Positions 37,664 through 49,769 of a stretch of 64,000 nt of DNA are shown here, in pieces; position 1 is the first letter of the stretch, and every line of letters starts with the position of its first letter. A program made the translations under genes and the position numbers. The stretch spans positions 7,591,001 through 7,655,000 of the forward strand of contig CM032126.1 of assembly GCA_018894105.1 (NCBI GenBank), given 5' to 3'. The stretch comes from Jacaranda mimosifolia (Eukaryota > Streptophyta > Magnoliopsida > Lamiales > Bignoniaceae). A model generated the notes under the pieces. The model was not told where the DNA came from, did no database searches, and was given only the letters and a program-made list of their open reading frames with translations.

Positions 37664-40600
37664 ATGGAAAATGTGCAACCAGAGAAAAAGCACAAATCAA
37701 AGCGAAAAATCTTTGTCCTGTCAGCAGTGGCATCTCTGCTAGTGGTGGCTGCTATATCCATCACAATTGTCCATTCCCATAAGAGTGCCACCAACCACGG
37801 CGGCGCAGCAGCGCAAGCGGTGGTCAAATCCACCTGCGCCGCCACACTGTACCCGGCACTCTGCATTTCCACCATCAATGCAGCGGCGGCGTCAGCCTCC
37901 GCTGCTATAAAGAGCAGCAAGGACGTGTTACTCACCGCCCTGAACTACACTATCTACACAGTGGAGAGGAACTACTTGACCGTGAAAAAAATCGGCGACA
38001 GGGAAAAATCGTCGCTGACGGTGCGCGAGAAGACTGCGCTCCATGACTACCTGGAAATGATCGACGACACGCTGGAGGAGCTTCGAGACAGCGAGCTGGA
38101 ATTGACAGATTATGGATTCAAGAACTATTCTCTGGCCGATCATAAAGAAAATCTAATGACCCTCTTGAGCGCGGCGCAGACGAATCAGGAATCATGCCTC
38201 GACGGGTTCTCTCATGATAAAGCTGATAAGAAAATCCGTCAGGCTCTGCTTGCTGGCCAGGTTCACGTTTTTCGGCTCGTCAGCAATGTTTTAGCCATAA
38301 TCAATAACTTGTCAGATACGGAAATGGCGATGAATTCATCTAGCCTCAAATATTCTTCTCCGGAAAGGAGGCTTGCAGAGGACAACAATAACTCTGATGA
38401 ACCGGAGTGGCCTGAATGGTTGTCGGCCGGAGACAGGCGGCTACTTCAGGCATCGAGGGTGACTCCTGATGTGACGGTGGCGGCCGACGGGAGTGGAAAT
38501 TATCGCACGGTTTCTGCGGCAGTGGCGGCGGCGCCAGAGGGAAGCAGTAGGAGGTATGTGATTAAAAGCTGGTGTTTACAGAGAGAATGTGGAAATACCA
38601 AGGAGGAAGACTAACTTAATGTTCATCGGAGATGGACAGAGAACAACCATCATAACCGCCAACCGGAACGTCGTGGACGGCAGCACCACCTTCAATTCCG
38701 CCACTGTTGGTTAGTCCTCATATATTTATTTACCTCATCTCAATCCAAATCGTTCCGAATAATGCTAGTAGATTTTTGCACGCCACAGCATCTGTACACT
38801 GTTAAGTCACGATGGTCTGCCCTCTGCCAACCTAATCCGCAAGGGGGGGACCAGGAAAACGCGACCTTTTAATTAATTATCCATCTCGTTATTATAAGTA
38901 GCCTCTAATATATTTATCTATCAAAGCAAAGCTGAGAATCGTTCAATTAATTATTTTTCACCGACCATTGTTTTCAACATTATTGTTTACACCAGTTCAA
39001 AAGATAGGGACCACACTAGGGCAATAGTAAAATTGAGATTTCAAAATTATTACAAAATAGACTAACAATCCATTTGTTTTCATTTTCAAGCCTCATATTT
39101 ATTTTTATTTAAAAATAAACATTTTCTTGTAATATTTTAAAAAAAAAATACACATTTTCTTCTCAAAACTCTTCCTCAATCTACCATATTATCCTACTAT
39201 CATATCAATCAAAATTCAAATTTTATTTGATATAAAATGTCCACTATCATTTTCAAATTAATAAAATATACATATATTTTCCAAAAATAAATTATTTTAA
39301 ATATAAAAAATATAAATTAACCTATTTTTTAATCCTATAATATATTCTAATAATTGCTTTTCAATATTTCATCTAAATATATTTCAATTTTTATTTTCAT
39401 TTCATAACTAATTTTTCAATTTTTTGAAAATGCATAAAAATTAAAAATGCCTTTGGAAATAAAACCAAATGAGTTGTAAATCTCCTAGAAAAGTTTCAAA
39501 ACTTTAATAGCTAGGGATCCTATTTGAGAGGGTATTTAGATGGACTTTTTAAAATATTATAAAAAGTGTTCAGTAGAGAGAGAGAGAGAGATTATCAGCT
39601 CTCACAATAAAATATTGCATTATTATAAGCTCTTATAAAAAAGTATAAAATTTTTAATTTATTTTTAAAATTTTAATGAACTCTCATATTAGTCACAAAA
39701 TTAACATTACTTCTATTTTAAAATTTTAAAATTTTATTTCGTGCAAACCCTTTTAATTTTTTAAAAAATTAAATATAGTATTTTATAAGCTCCAAAAATA
39801 TTTTGAAAGTAAAATTTTATAGTTAAGCTCTGAAAAAATTTTATAATACAAAAATTTATAAAAATAAATAAATAAATTTTGTCAAACACCCTCCAAATAT
39901 AATCCAATGGAAGATTCTTTTAACAAGGTTTCAAATATCTGTTTTATGACATAATAATTAAGATAAATCTTGTATCAATCAAATCAAAACCAACTCTTGA
40001 CATACTACTGGACATCTGGATAAGACAAACTATTTCACTCGTTCCTATTTTCTCACTGCTTGGTAACGGTTACCACATACTATAATGCAAATTGACTCAT
40101 ACGGTTCCATAGCCATAAAAACTTTGAATAAGACATTTTCCCCAGGTAATCGAACATATATTCATTGTGAGTGCACGCCAGTTTTAATTTCCTTTACATT
40201 GCAGCGGTGGTGGGCAGCGGGTTTCTGGCCCGGGATATCACCTTCCAGAACACGGCTGGGCCGTCGAAACACCAGGCCGTGGCGCTGCGGGTGAACGCTG
40301 ATCTCTGCGCCTTCCACCGGTGCAACATGCTGGCCTACCAGGACACCCTTTACGTCCACTCCCTCCGCCAGTTCTACACCCGCTGTATCATCTCCGGAAC
40401 TGTCGACTTCATATTCGGAAACGCCGCCGCAGTCCTCCAAGACTGCGACATTCGCCCCCGCCGCCCCGGGCCCCGCCAGCGCAACATGGTCACTGCCCAA
40501 GGCCGCAACGATCCCAACCAGAACACCGGTATCGTCATCCAGAAATGCAGAATCGGCGCCACTTCCGATCTGCTGCCCGTCCAGAGCAGCTTCCCGACGT

Positions 40601-40896
40601 ATCTGGGCAGGCCCTGGAAGGAGTATTCCAGGACCATTGTTATGCAGACAGCGATAACCGACGTTATACATCCAGCGGGTTGGTACGAGTGGGATGGAAA
40701 TTTCGCGCTAAACACTTTGTTCTATGCAGAGTATCAGAACACGGGAGAAGGAGCAGATACGTCAAACAGGGTGACCTGGCGGGGTTTCAGGGTGTTTACT
40801 AGTGCATCGCAGGCGCAGCCTTTTACGGCGGGAAACTTTATTGTCGGAGGGAATTGGTTGCCCGCTACAGGCTTTCCGTTTTCTTTGGGACTTTAA
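37664..40896 (+). pseudogene. Pectin methylesterase PME3 with 5-bp frameshift
   Basis: Exon 1 is 37664-38709, the intron 38710-40204 and exon 2 40205-40896. All is open except for a 5-base deletion at about 38563-38564. PME1 reads VIRIKAGVYRE here; PME3 reads [10 protein letters not shown] and stops at 38614. Without that event the product would match PME1 in length. The signal anchor, PMEI domain, RRLL site and all catalytic residues ([25 protein letters not shown]) are kept, but the third PMEI cysteine is Tyr129 (codon 38048-38050). A sequencing error at the deletion would make this a normal gene, so the read data matter. Confidence 0.85.
38710..40204 (+). other. PME3 intron with extra AT-rich inserts
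   Basis: 1495 bases, against 1007 in PME1. The extra DNA lies mostly at about 39060-39950 and includes two units with inverted-looking ends: one from about 39066 (CCATTTGTTTTCATTTTC) to 39473 (GGAAATAAAACCAAATG), and one from about 39527 (GAGGGTATTTAGATGG) to 39895 (AACACCCTCC). Both resemble MITEs; their target duplications are unclear. Confidence 0.5.
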
Positions 40897-43406
40897 TTAA
40901 TTCCTATTTCCGCCAGAATTATATTTTCTTAATAATCCATCTGATCCCATTTGCATGTCCTGAATAATCTGCTCTTACAGTATGTACACAGATGTACTGT
41001 GGAGGAAGTTTCAATAATAAAATGTGGAACTTGTTAATTGTGAATCTATTGTGAATCGTGGAAGTCCCAATGGAAGCAAAGCAGAGGCTCAAATCTTACT
41101 GCCATTTAAAAATCAATTGATATCATACATTTTCCAACAAGTATTTCATCTCCAATTCTATTAGTAAAGCTCAAGAAATCCTTGGGAGGAGTTAATCTAG
41201 CAAAGGGTCTCTTTTTTCTTTTTTCTTTTTTTTTAAGGAAAAGCAAAAGGCAAGTATATAATAAGAGGACATCAATTTTGACGAAAGATCCTCAGTAGGC
41301 AAAATTAAGAATGATAAAAGAGCCTTCGTCAAGGCAGAAAATGTCTAGTTAAAATAGCTAACTTTAGTTTCACATTGCCGGACTTGTAAAATTCGTGGGT
41401 GTGCCAAATTCTTTTAAGATATGTTAGCAGGGGGACCAATAAGAGAGAGGTCCTTTCCAAGGACAACATTAATGGATCAATTTGCAATATTTTGAGAGCA
41501 GCTGAACAGAGCAGCAGCAAGACCAGCGGATTCAAGAGTATCTAAGTTTCGACAAAATTAGAATAACAGAGAGCTTATTTACTTAAAGTCATATACCCAA
41601 TGCTAGTAAAACCTGGGGCGGTCGGTCCTTCATTCATCCGATTGGGGGTGAGGGTAAAATATTTTTAGAATTTATAAAATAGTAGATCAATCTTATTTTT
41701 AATATAAATTTTTGAAATAAATGGATAACATAAGATTTAGAGCTTATAAATATTAACAATAATACTTTTGTAATTGAAATTATTAAATTAATAGATTTTG
41801 TTAAAATTTTAAAGACAAGTTGGAAACTGATTCTTATTTTTTCTAGGATCTTATTTAAGAGCTTATAAGCATTTTTTTTCTTTGAAAAAATTTATCAAAT
41901 ATGTTATTAAATTATTATAAATTTTAAATAGTGTATGAGATGTTTTGAGAAATTTATAAAATATTTTAAACACTTTCAAGATAAAGAGGTAAAGATTTTT
42001 GAAAGAAACAAATAAGACAAAGAAATTTTTGTTCTGCAGCAACTGCAGTGCCAAACGCACATTTTTTCTGTCAAAATTGATGTTAATGTTTTCCTGGTGA
42101 GTCGGAGTCCTTAAATTTGGAAGTTGCCTAAAATCTATTACATAAAAAGACCAAGGCAATGTAATAAGGAGAAAGTATTGTTGGTACATAATGTAAATCC
42201 AATTTTATGTTGTAACATTTGTATTCTCTTAATTTGTTTCTTATCCCACACAAAGTTTTGTGATACATATGAACTATCCCTAAGAGAAATTTATTTTTCA
42301 TTTAGATAGTATCTCATTTAAATATTAATTAAATAGTTCGATAGTACAAAAATTTTCTTATATATAGTTGCAGTCAGTAAGACCATGTACATAGTTTGTT
42401 AACCTAGGGTATGTTTGGTATGTTCTTATTTTTAATTGTCATTTCCATCATTTTTAAAATATAAAAAAGTAGGTATTAAATTTGACTTAAGAATAAAAAT
42501 GAATTTGGATAAATTGTTTAAAAAGTAATAATTATACAACTTTGAAAATTACAATGTGCGTAGAAAAGAAAAAAATTGCATAAAAAGTCGTGCAATTTCA
42601 AATTATATGATTTGATGTGTGATTGGTGATTGTGAATTAATTTTAGTAATTTTTTTATTTGTATAAAAACTTTGGTCGATAATCGATAATAATAATATTT
42701 TATTATTAAATTGAAGATAGGTTAGAATATAATTGTGATAGGTTTCGAAAATGGAGCGAGAAAGATATATTTTGGCTTGAAAACGTATTTTAAGAATAGA
42801 TATAAAAATATATTGAGTGAAAATGTGTATAACTTGATATCTTTTAAATATAAAATAGCATAAAACATGAAAATGAGCTCTAAAAATAAAATCAGAGGGG
42901 TGCTAATTTCTTTCACTATATAATTTTTCTGAACCTATTTCTTAATATTTAATCTAATCATAATTATTATTTTTTTCAAGCCCTCCACCAAGCTCAATCA
43001 TCAATTTTAGGAAAAATAAAAAAAGAAAAGGAGCAAACGTGGTTTTGTCGTTTATTGCGCTTAATAAAATTTTCATATGTTTTTGGAGAATGTCATGTGT
43101 ATCTAAATAGGTCTCAAAAGTCATTTGACAAGCCAAAGAGTCCAAGAAATAGCAATGTTATCCTAGTTCGAGTCAAGTGGGAGGCAAAGGGCAATTATTC
43201 GACAAGATGCCAAATGCCAATTGCCATGGAAGTACTTGAAAAGTAAAAATAATTTGGATCGAAAGAGCTCCATTTGATTTCATTCTCAAATTTTATTTTC
43301 ATATTTTTTACTATTTAAAAATTAAAATATATAATTTTATAAATATTTTTGTGCAACATAATTTTATTTTTATTATCAAAATACATATTCAAATAATTTA
43401 TATATC

Positions 43407-43469
43407 TTCTCTCTCTCTCTCTCCTACTACTACTATTACTACCACGACGACGACGACGACGACGACGAC

Positions 43470-43508
<39 letters not shown>
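43407..43508 (+). repeat. Compound microsatellite (CT)n-(CTA)n-(CGA)n-(TTA)n
   Basis: Four adjacent simple repeats with different units: CT to about 43424, CTA/TTA to 43440, CGA 43444-43469, and TTA/ATT 43470-43508. Confidence 0.95.
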
Positions 43509-44131
43509 CCCTCTTCACTTATAACCTACTACACCCTATATAGTTATTACTTTTCTAACAAACTATCCAAATACAAATTCATTTTCAACTTTTTTTCACT
43601 TATCTTTTCAAATTTTAAAAATAATAAAAATAAAAAATAGGAGTTAGAATAAATTCGCCATGATAAAATCACTCATAGTGAATTAAATCACTACAAGAGC
43701 AAATTGACTGTTTAATTAGCTTAAAATTAGATGGCTTAATTTTGTATTTGATATAACATTTGATAGCTTTCCGCCGCATATATAATGGGACTTTAATTCA
43801 TCCAAAGTTGATTGTGTTAATACGATGCTTTTACAGTATAACAATATGTTCTTTTGCTCTATTTATATAAATATTTATTGGAATTATTTTCTCTGGGTAA
43901 ATTAATTTTAATTTTTCTATTTTTATGTCTTATCTTTATTTTATCAAATCAGTGAACATCACCCTTAGGGATACACCTGGCGCTCTTAACGATTTTTCAG
44001 TACTATGGCAAATTGAACAATCAGATAATATGGCAAAAATGGCAAAAACAAGAACAAAGTTGAATGACTTCATGCACAATTTTCACGTGCATTGTAGATA
44101 TTTTCTCTACGATGCCCCAATCTCAACATTT

Positions 44132-45304
44132 AGGCTACGTTTGGAATTTTGGGTGAATTTTGAAAAATACTTTGGATAAAGATGTTTTGGGAGTTAAAAT
44201 TGGGGAATGGTCCCACTGTATGATTTTGTTTTGGGAAACACAAAAAATGAAATTATTCGTTTGAAATTATTTTGCAGGAGACAAATTTTACTGTAAATAT
44301 CAAATCAATAACATTTTTATTGGGTTTATAGGGTAAATTGTATTTTACAATTTAATAAATATATGTGGATATATATAATTAATTGATGTATGTATATATA
44401 TAATGTAATGAATGATAGATGATTTTGGTGAAGTGATATGTAATTAATTTAATTTCAAACTTAAAAAATTTATAATTAAGAAAATACTATGACATTATAA
44501 TTTGATGAAATGAATAAAAATAATATTATTTAATTATAAAACTTTATTTAATGATAATTAATAAAAAAATGGATAAATGTATTATTATACACTGCTAATT
44601 AAATATTTTTTTAAAATTTTTTGTAATTAATAATAGTAATCGTAAATAATTAAGTAAAATTTGAAATAATTTTGATAATATTTTAATTAGGGTATAATCA
44701 TTAATATATTTACTAATTTAAATAATATTTTAATAAGAATTAATAATATATTTAGTAGTAAATATACGAGTTAATAAAATTATTATTTGTATTTTAATAA
44801 ATCTATAATTATTAATATATTTACTATTTAAATAAATAATTAAATATAAATACATAATAATTAATATAGATACTATTAATTAAAAATGTAGTGTAAATAT
44901 GTAATAATTAGCATAAAAACATGTAAAGAAATAATTAAATATATATAAAAAATAATTTTATATTAACTTATTAAATAAGATAACCTAATTATGAAATATA
45001 CTTAACATGTTTACTTTGTAATTAGTAAATAATACATTGAATTATAAATTAGTTATTCGTAAATAATATATTTTACTCGAAAATAAAAAATAAATAAAAT
45101 AATATTTTCAAATCATAGTTAATTTTTGAAATATTTTTAGATGATTATATTAATTTATTTGATTAATATTTTATTGAATGTTTTAGATTATTTAAAGAAT
45201 TATCACATTATATTTAAATTTTTTGGTTAAATTTATAACTAAATGTAAAAAGAAAATAAAAAAATTAATTAGTAAAGTTTTAATATTTTCATATTTGTGA
45301 TGTG

Positions 45305-45341
<37 letters not shown>

Positions 45342-45575
45342 TGAAGTGAAATGAGAGAATAAGAAATGAATGAGTGATATGAAAAATAGAGTGAGAAAAA
45401 GAGGGATAGATATGCTTTTTTTTTTTGCTTTTGGGGTTTTGGAAATAAAAATAGGTGTTTTAGGAATTAAAATAAAAAAATGTATAATTTGTTTGTTATT
45501 ATTATTATTATTATTTATTTTTTTTGGTAGAATTGGAAAATATTTTCACAAAAACTTAAACAAACATGGATTCAA
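44132..45575. mobile_element. AT-rich insertion in the PME4 upstream region
   Basis: Before PME2 and PME3 the sequence runs directly from CACTCATAC-type DNA into AAATTGGACAGATG. Here about 1.44 kb intervenes, starting GGCTACGTTTGGAATTTTG and ending with AAACTTAAACAAACATGG. The ends are only loosely inverted. It includes (GT)n at 45306-45339. No coding region. Confidence 0.45.
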
Positions 45576-45599
45576 TAATTGGATGGATAGGCAAATGGG

Positions 45600-45760
45600 A
45601 AATCTGAACACATTTCAAAGCTTCTATTTTCTAAACGACAAAGCCCACAGTCCCAACTGTTCTCCACGACCACCAGTCAAGTTTCTCTTGCCTCAGCAGC
45701 TATGGAAAATGTGCAATAAAAAAAGAAGCATAAATCTAAGCTAAAAATCTTTGTATGTGA
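45600..45760 (+). pseudogene. PME4 5' remnant
   Basis: The 5' UTR (GACAAAGCCCACAGTCCC, then CAGTCAAGTTTCTCTTGCC) closely matches PME1. The start ATG (45702) is followed by GAAAATGTGCAA and then TAA at codon 6 (45717-45719). Homology ends near 45757, after AAAAATCTTTGTA. The rest of exon 1, including the PMEI domain, is missing. Confidence 0.85.
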
Positions 45761-46744
45761 TAGTAGGTAGGCTAACGTGGTAATTATTTGATTATTTTTT
45801 GATGGAAAATAATTTTTACTATAAATATTAAATTAATTATTTTTCTTTTTGTCTGAAAAGTAGGAAGAAATTATGATTTGAAAATGTTTTAATTTATATA
45901 ATATTTTAAAATATATATGTATGTATGTAAATATAATGATTGAATATGATTTTAAGATATTATTATATTGATTAATGAAATAATGATGTAATATATGAGG
46001 GTTGAGGATTTTTTGATAAATTGAGAAAATAAGTAAAGGGTATTTTAAAAAATCCATTTCCACCAAAAAAAAAAAAAAAAACAAAATACCAATCATGTTT
46101 GAGGACGTTCTAGGGAAATGATTATATTCCCTCGGAACGTTAATATTCTTATGGTCTTAATATAATTGAGATCTCTAAAGTTGGTTATACGCGGACATGC
46201 ATTCGGAACAAAATATTTTGTATCTTCCATTTTATTCCGTATTTTATTTTTTATTCCAACTTTATGTATATAAGTAAAGTATATTTGAATTTCAATCAAT
46301 TATTTTTATAAGGAAAATATTTAATACACATGTCATGTATCAATGAATTATAAAATAAGAGATGAAATATAGATTGTAATACATGATTTAAACCGAGAAC
46401 AAGATACGAGTGTGGTACTAAATTGAAATAAACTTTAAATACCGTATATGACCTCAAAATAACAAAGATTAAAATTGGTTAGCTAGTGAGACTATGAGAG
46501 AATTCGGTGCAAGCTCCAAATTTTTAATATTAGATATGAACTCAAAATAATGAAAATTAAGATTGATCTAGAATAATAAAGAATAAATTAAAGTCATCGT
46601 TGAGGAAGAAACAGTTGAATCGAAAATGACAATTTGGATATTGGCTCTTCCCTATTTTGAGGGTTTAATTAGCTACAGAACCAAATTTGGTTTGATTCTG
46701 TCTTGTTTTTGCATTGCAAGTAGTTTGGATTAAACTAACCACTT
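45761..46744. other. AT-rich DNA replacing PME4 exon 1
   Basis: Where exon 1 should be there is AT-rich sequence. 45780-46080 resembles part of the insertion at 44210-44350. No PME coding sequence remains. Confidence 0.5.
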
Positions 46745-47640
46745 CAAAATATGGTAGTAGATTTTTGCATGGTTAGATCTTAATCCTTTTTGAAGCCATA
46801 CATATTGCGCTACATTAATTATACCACCTCTGTATTGTTAAAGCCAAGTGGTTCCTAATTACCCTAATTTAAATTCTCTACTGTATCTCTTCTTTTATTT
46901 CATAAATATATGACACGTATATTAAATATTTATTTATAAAAGTAATTAATTGAGAATAAGATACATTTGACATAAATTCAACAAATTGAAATAGCAAATA
47001 AAATAGATGATCCAAAGCGACCTAACCTGCACAGAGGGGCCGAAAAATTGCTTTAAATCCTCCATTTTATTTTCTATTCTATTTTATGAATATATAATAC
47101 ATATATTAAATATATTTTTTAATTGATTGAGAATTAGATACACTTAGCATAAATACAACAAATTAAAATAAAAAATGAAATACAACATCTAAAGTGTAGA
47201 AAAACAAATATTACTGTTTTGTTACACCTGTGTAGTCTGACTGAAATAATATCTTTATCATAAGCAGCCTTTAATATATCATCTATCAAAGCTTAGAATT
47301 GGTTCCATTAATTATTTTTGACCAATCATTATTTTGGACATTATTGCTTACAGTAAGTTCGGAAAGATTGAATTGGGATCTTATTAAATGTAAATATAAC
47401 TAGATTCTTATCAAATCAATTAAATTAGAAAAAAAAAATCTTGGCTAAGTATTGGCCATAAAAGCAAGATTAGATTCTCTTTTGTTACTTTTCTTCTTAT
47501 TGCTTGGTAAACGACAAATCCTGTAATGCCCGTTATGGTCCCATAGTTACTTTAGGTTATATCACTCATAAATTTTCCTCAACGATTGTGCACAAAATTA
47601 TTTTTAGAACAATTGAAATTATTTATTTAATTTTTATTTT
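46745..47640 (+). pseudogene. PME4 intron remnant
   Basis: Contains blocks homologous to the PME1 intron: GTAGTAGATTTTTGCA-type sequence near 46755, AGCAGCCTTTAATATATC with TTGGTTCCATTAATTATTT (47265-47320), and TTGCTTGGTAAACGACAA with TGTAATGCCCGTTATGG (47499-47540). Two related AT-rich repeats (46880-47015 and 47050-47195) are inserted. This places PME4 exon 2 originally just to the right. Confidence 0.7.
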
Positions 47641-47684
47641 TCTATTTCATATCACAAATATAATGACATTTGACATGTCTCTAT

Positions 47685-48497
47685 TGATGGGGTGAAAATA
47701 GTATATGAGGGAAATGGGCTAAAGTCCAGTGAAATCGACCAGAGGATGGCTAAGGAGAGTGCTTTTAGTGTATTGGGGTCGAATCCGTCAATCAACAACA
47801 AACATCAGGCTAGCTGAGGTACCCTCGACTAAGACACTCCGACGCTCAAGTTAGTATAGATTGACTAGAGAATTGAGTAGTAGAGTGAGGACTTAAGATA
47901 GAAATGGCATACCTTGCTGAGGGTTAGCAATGGGGTATTTATATCCTTTCCAATGGGGTTGATATGACTTCGGTGCCTTCGTAGAGCAGGAATGGCCCTT
48001 GTCCTTATCTGAGGGTTTTGAGGTCTTCTCCTCTCTATGAACTATTACAGGGGGCGCAACTTAGGGTATGGTGGTACATTGGTTGTGCGTACTAACCTGG
48101 CGCTGCTGAGAAAATGTAGTACTGTGGTGGTATTTGCCATTAATGCAAGGGCACGCCACTTAACAGAGCATTCAATGGGCTGAAAAACTATCGTCTTGGC
48201 TCAACCTCCCTAGTTTAGGCTAGTATCTCTGAGAGAGATTTTCTTGGGCTTTAGTCGACAAGATGCAACCTCATTGAGGTTAAACCTTCACTGTCGGATG
48301 AGGGCTTGCGTACACTAGTTGTGCTCAACTATGATTTGGTCGAGAAAGTGAACGCTGATACTCGCTACGGTAGGGTAGGTCCTAGAGGTCGAGTTTCGAC
48401 CGATAGGTCGGGCCTATTAGTAATTGGGCCACCAGACATCACAGTACTATTTTGGTCGAGTATTGTTGGGTTGGGCTTGTTGGGCTATTCCATATCA
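47685..48497 (-). mobile_element. 3' LTR of a Tat-like Ty3/Gypsy element
   Basis: Begins TGATGG and ends ATATCA on the plus strand. The run of C at 48503-48509 is a GTGGGGGGGAC polypurine tract on the minus strand, so the element reads leftwards. A minus-strand GGATATAAATACCCC TATA box lies near 47936-47950. It shares motifs with the solo LTR 1122-1643 and with 63341-64000. The element's 5' part is lost. Confidence 0.65.
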
Positions 48498-48708
48498 TGA
48501 GTCCCCCCCACTCTCGAGTCCTGATCGAGAGTGTCGACGAGAAGGAAAAAGGAGTAGCTAAAAGCTGGAAATTGGATCTGCTCATGAGAGTCTGAAGGAA
48601 TCTACCAGGGTTTTGGTGCATTTAATGCGGCAATTATGCTGTGTCAGGCAGAGCGTTAAGCAATGGTTGCGCAATTATTACAGTCGTTTCGGTTGCCGCA
48701 TACCAGGG

Positions 48709-48720
48709 CTATAAATAAGA
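48709..48720 (+). promoter_or_regulatory. TATA box of the antisense ORF
   Basis: CTATAAATAAGA lies about 155 bases before the ATG at 48867 and points opposite to the host retroelement. Confidence 0.5.
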
Positions 48721-48866
48721 ACGAAGAAAATCCTCATTTTCACTTTTGCTGCATTTCAAGAGGTCGATTATCAAGCTTTCACTACTTTTCTCCGCTCATC
48801 GAGTTATTTTTGCTCCTTGCAACCTAGTAAGTCTTATGTTTCATAAATTTTCTTTTCTACCTCAAT

Positions 48867-49754
48867 ATGTTGCACGTGTTCGGCAGGAATAGCCCTAAGA
48901 AGAGCGACAGTAAGGAAACGAGGTCGAACAAGGGCTTGACTAGTGGGTCTAAGAGTTCTTCTAGTAGTGACTCAACCTTAAGTAGTTCTGGCGACAATCG
49001 AATTACTGCAGTTGGCGAAGCTGGCCCAAGCCAGCTGCCTATCTCTCGCGGTTGGTTGTTCACCCTCGACCATTGCAGCAAGATAATGTCCAAAATAGCC
49101 AAGGAGGACCTTGTCCTTATTAAGCAATTATTCTATGTTCCCTCGGACTTTAAATTGATTGTACCGGGTCCTAATGGCAGGATGCACCAACTTCCTGCTG
49201 GTTGCATCACTGTCTTTGAGGACGTCTTTCGATGTGGGCTTAGGTTTTCAATCACCCTACCTATAGTCGATCTCCTTAGGGGCCTTCAAGTCAGTATCAC
49301 CCAATTGCTGCCCATCTATTTTTTGACTATATACAGCTTTATCATCCTCATACACGTGCATGGATAGTCTTTTTTTTCACTAACTTCAACAACTTGTTTC
49401 ATCTCCCCATGTCTCGCAAATTAAAGAGTAGAGAGGAGTTGGGCTTTTACTATCTCATAGCCTGCCCTTGCTAAAAATTCCTTGTCACCCCTTCTTTTTC
49501 TTTTGGTTAAAATCGGAAGTCTCAGTACTTCTTTGTTCGACCCCCGAGCGGGGTTGGGTTTAACATACAACGGGGTTGGATATGGGGTCATGTCGACATG
49601 CTTGGGAATAAAACGCCAACTTGGCCCAACACATTTGTCAGGGATCTAGTCAAGTTTGGGCAGATGGAGACTTCGAGGTACATTGAGGAGAAAATTTTGG
49701 TGTTAGCAGGCTTATCGCTTGCTCAGCTAGATCTTCCTGGTGATGCTCAACTAG
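48867..49754 (+). pseudogene. Antisense ORF of the Tat-like element (putative gypsy-type transposon domain)
   Basis: Opens MLHVFGRNSPKK with a Ser-rich N-terminus and reaches LPAGCITVFEDVFRCGLRF (residues about 110-130), which resembles the plant 'putative gypsy type transposon' domain (Pfam PF04195, from memory). The frame stops at 49367; decayed continuation is readable to 49751 (LGNKTPTWPNTFVRDLVKFG, SLAQLDLPGDAQL). It runs antisense to the element, beside its 3' LTR, as extra ORFs of Tat/Grande/Retand elements do. The CACTA at 49755 interrupts it, and the frame resumes at 55161 (GSWPML). Its function is not known. Confidence 0.6.
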
Positions 49755-49769
49755 CACTACCAAAAAAAC

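Larger units (their letters stand above)
40897..45701. other. PME3-PME4 spacer
   Basis: The 3' UTR block of PME3 (to about 41050) is followed by AT-rich DNA without a recognisable gene, the compound microsatellite at 43407-43508, and the PME4 upstream region from about 43655. That upstream region is broken at about 44132-45575 by an AT-rich insertion that contains a (GT)n run. Confidence 0.55.

Noticed and set aside
40320..40802. Long open frames overlapping PME3 exon 2 in other frames and on the minus strand (also in PME1 and PME2)
   Set aside because: They are shadows of the GC-rich PME coding frame, whose catalytic motifs are unambiguous.
41329..41535. Hydrophobic minus-strand open frame in the PME3-PME4 spacer
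   Set aside because: It has a faint LINE-like flavour only, with no motif that can be named. Left unannotated.
43315..43518. Asn/Arg/Ser-rich minus-strand open frame
   Set aside because: It is a translation of the compound microsatellite.
45370..45744. 124-codon open frame upstream of the PME4 remnant
   Set aside because: AT-rich, mostly inside the insertion and running through the PME4 5' UTR. No domain.
48867..49367. Possible host gene at 48867
   Set aside because: It resembles the putative gypsy-type transposon domain and sits beside a matching LTR, so it belongs to a retroelement.
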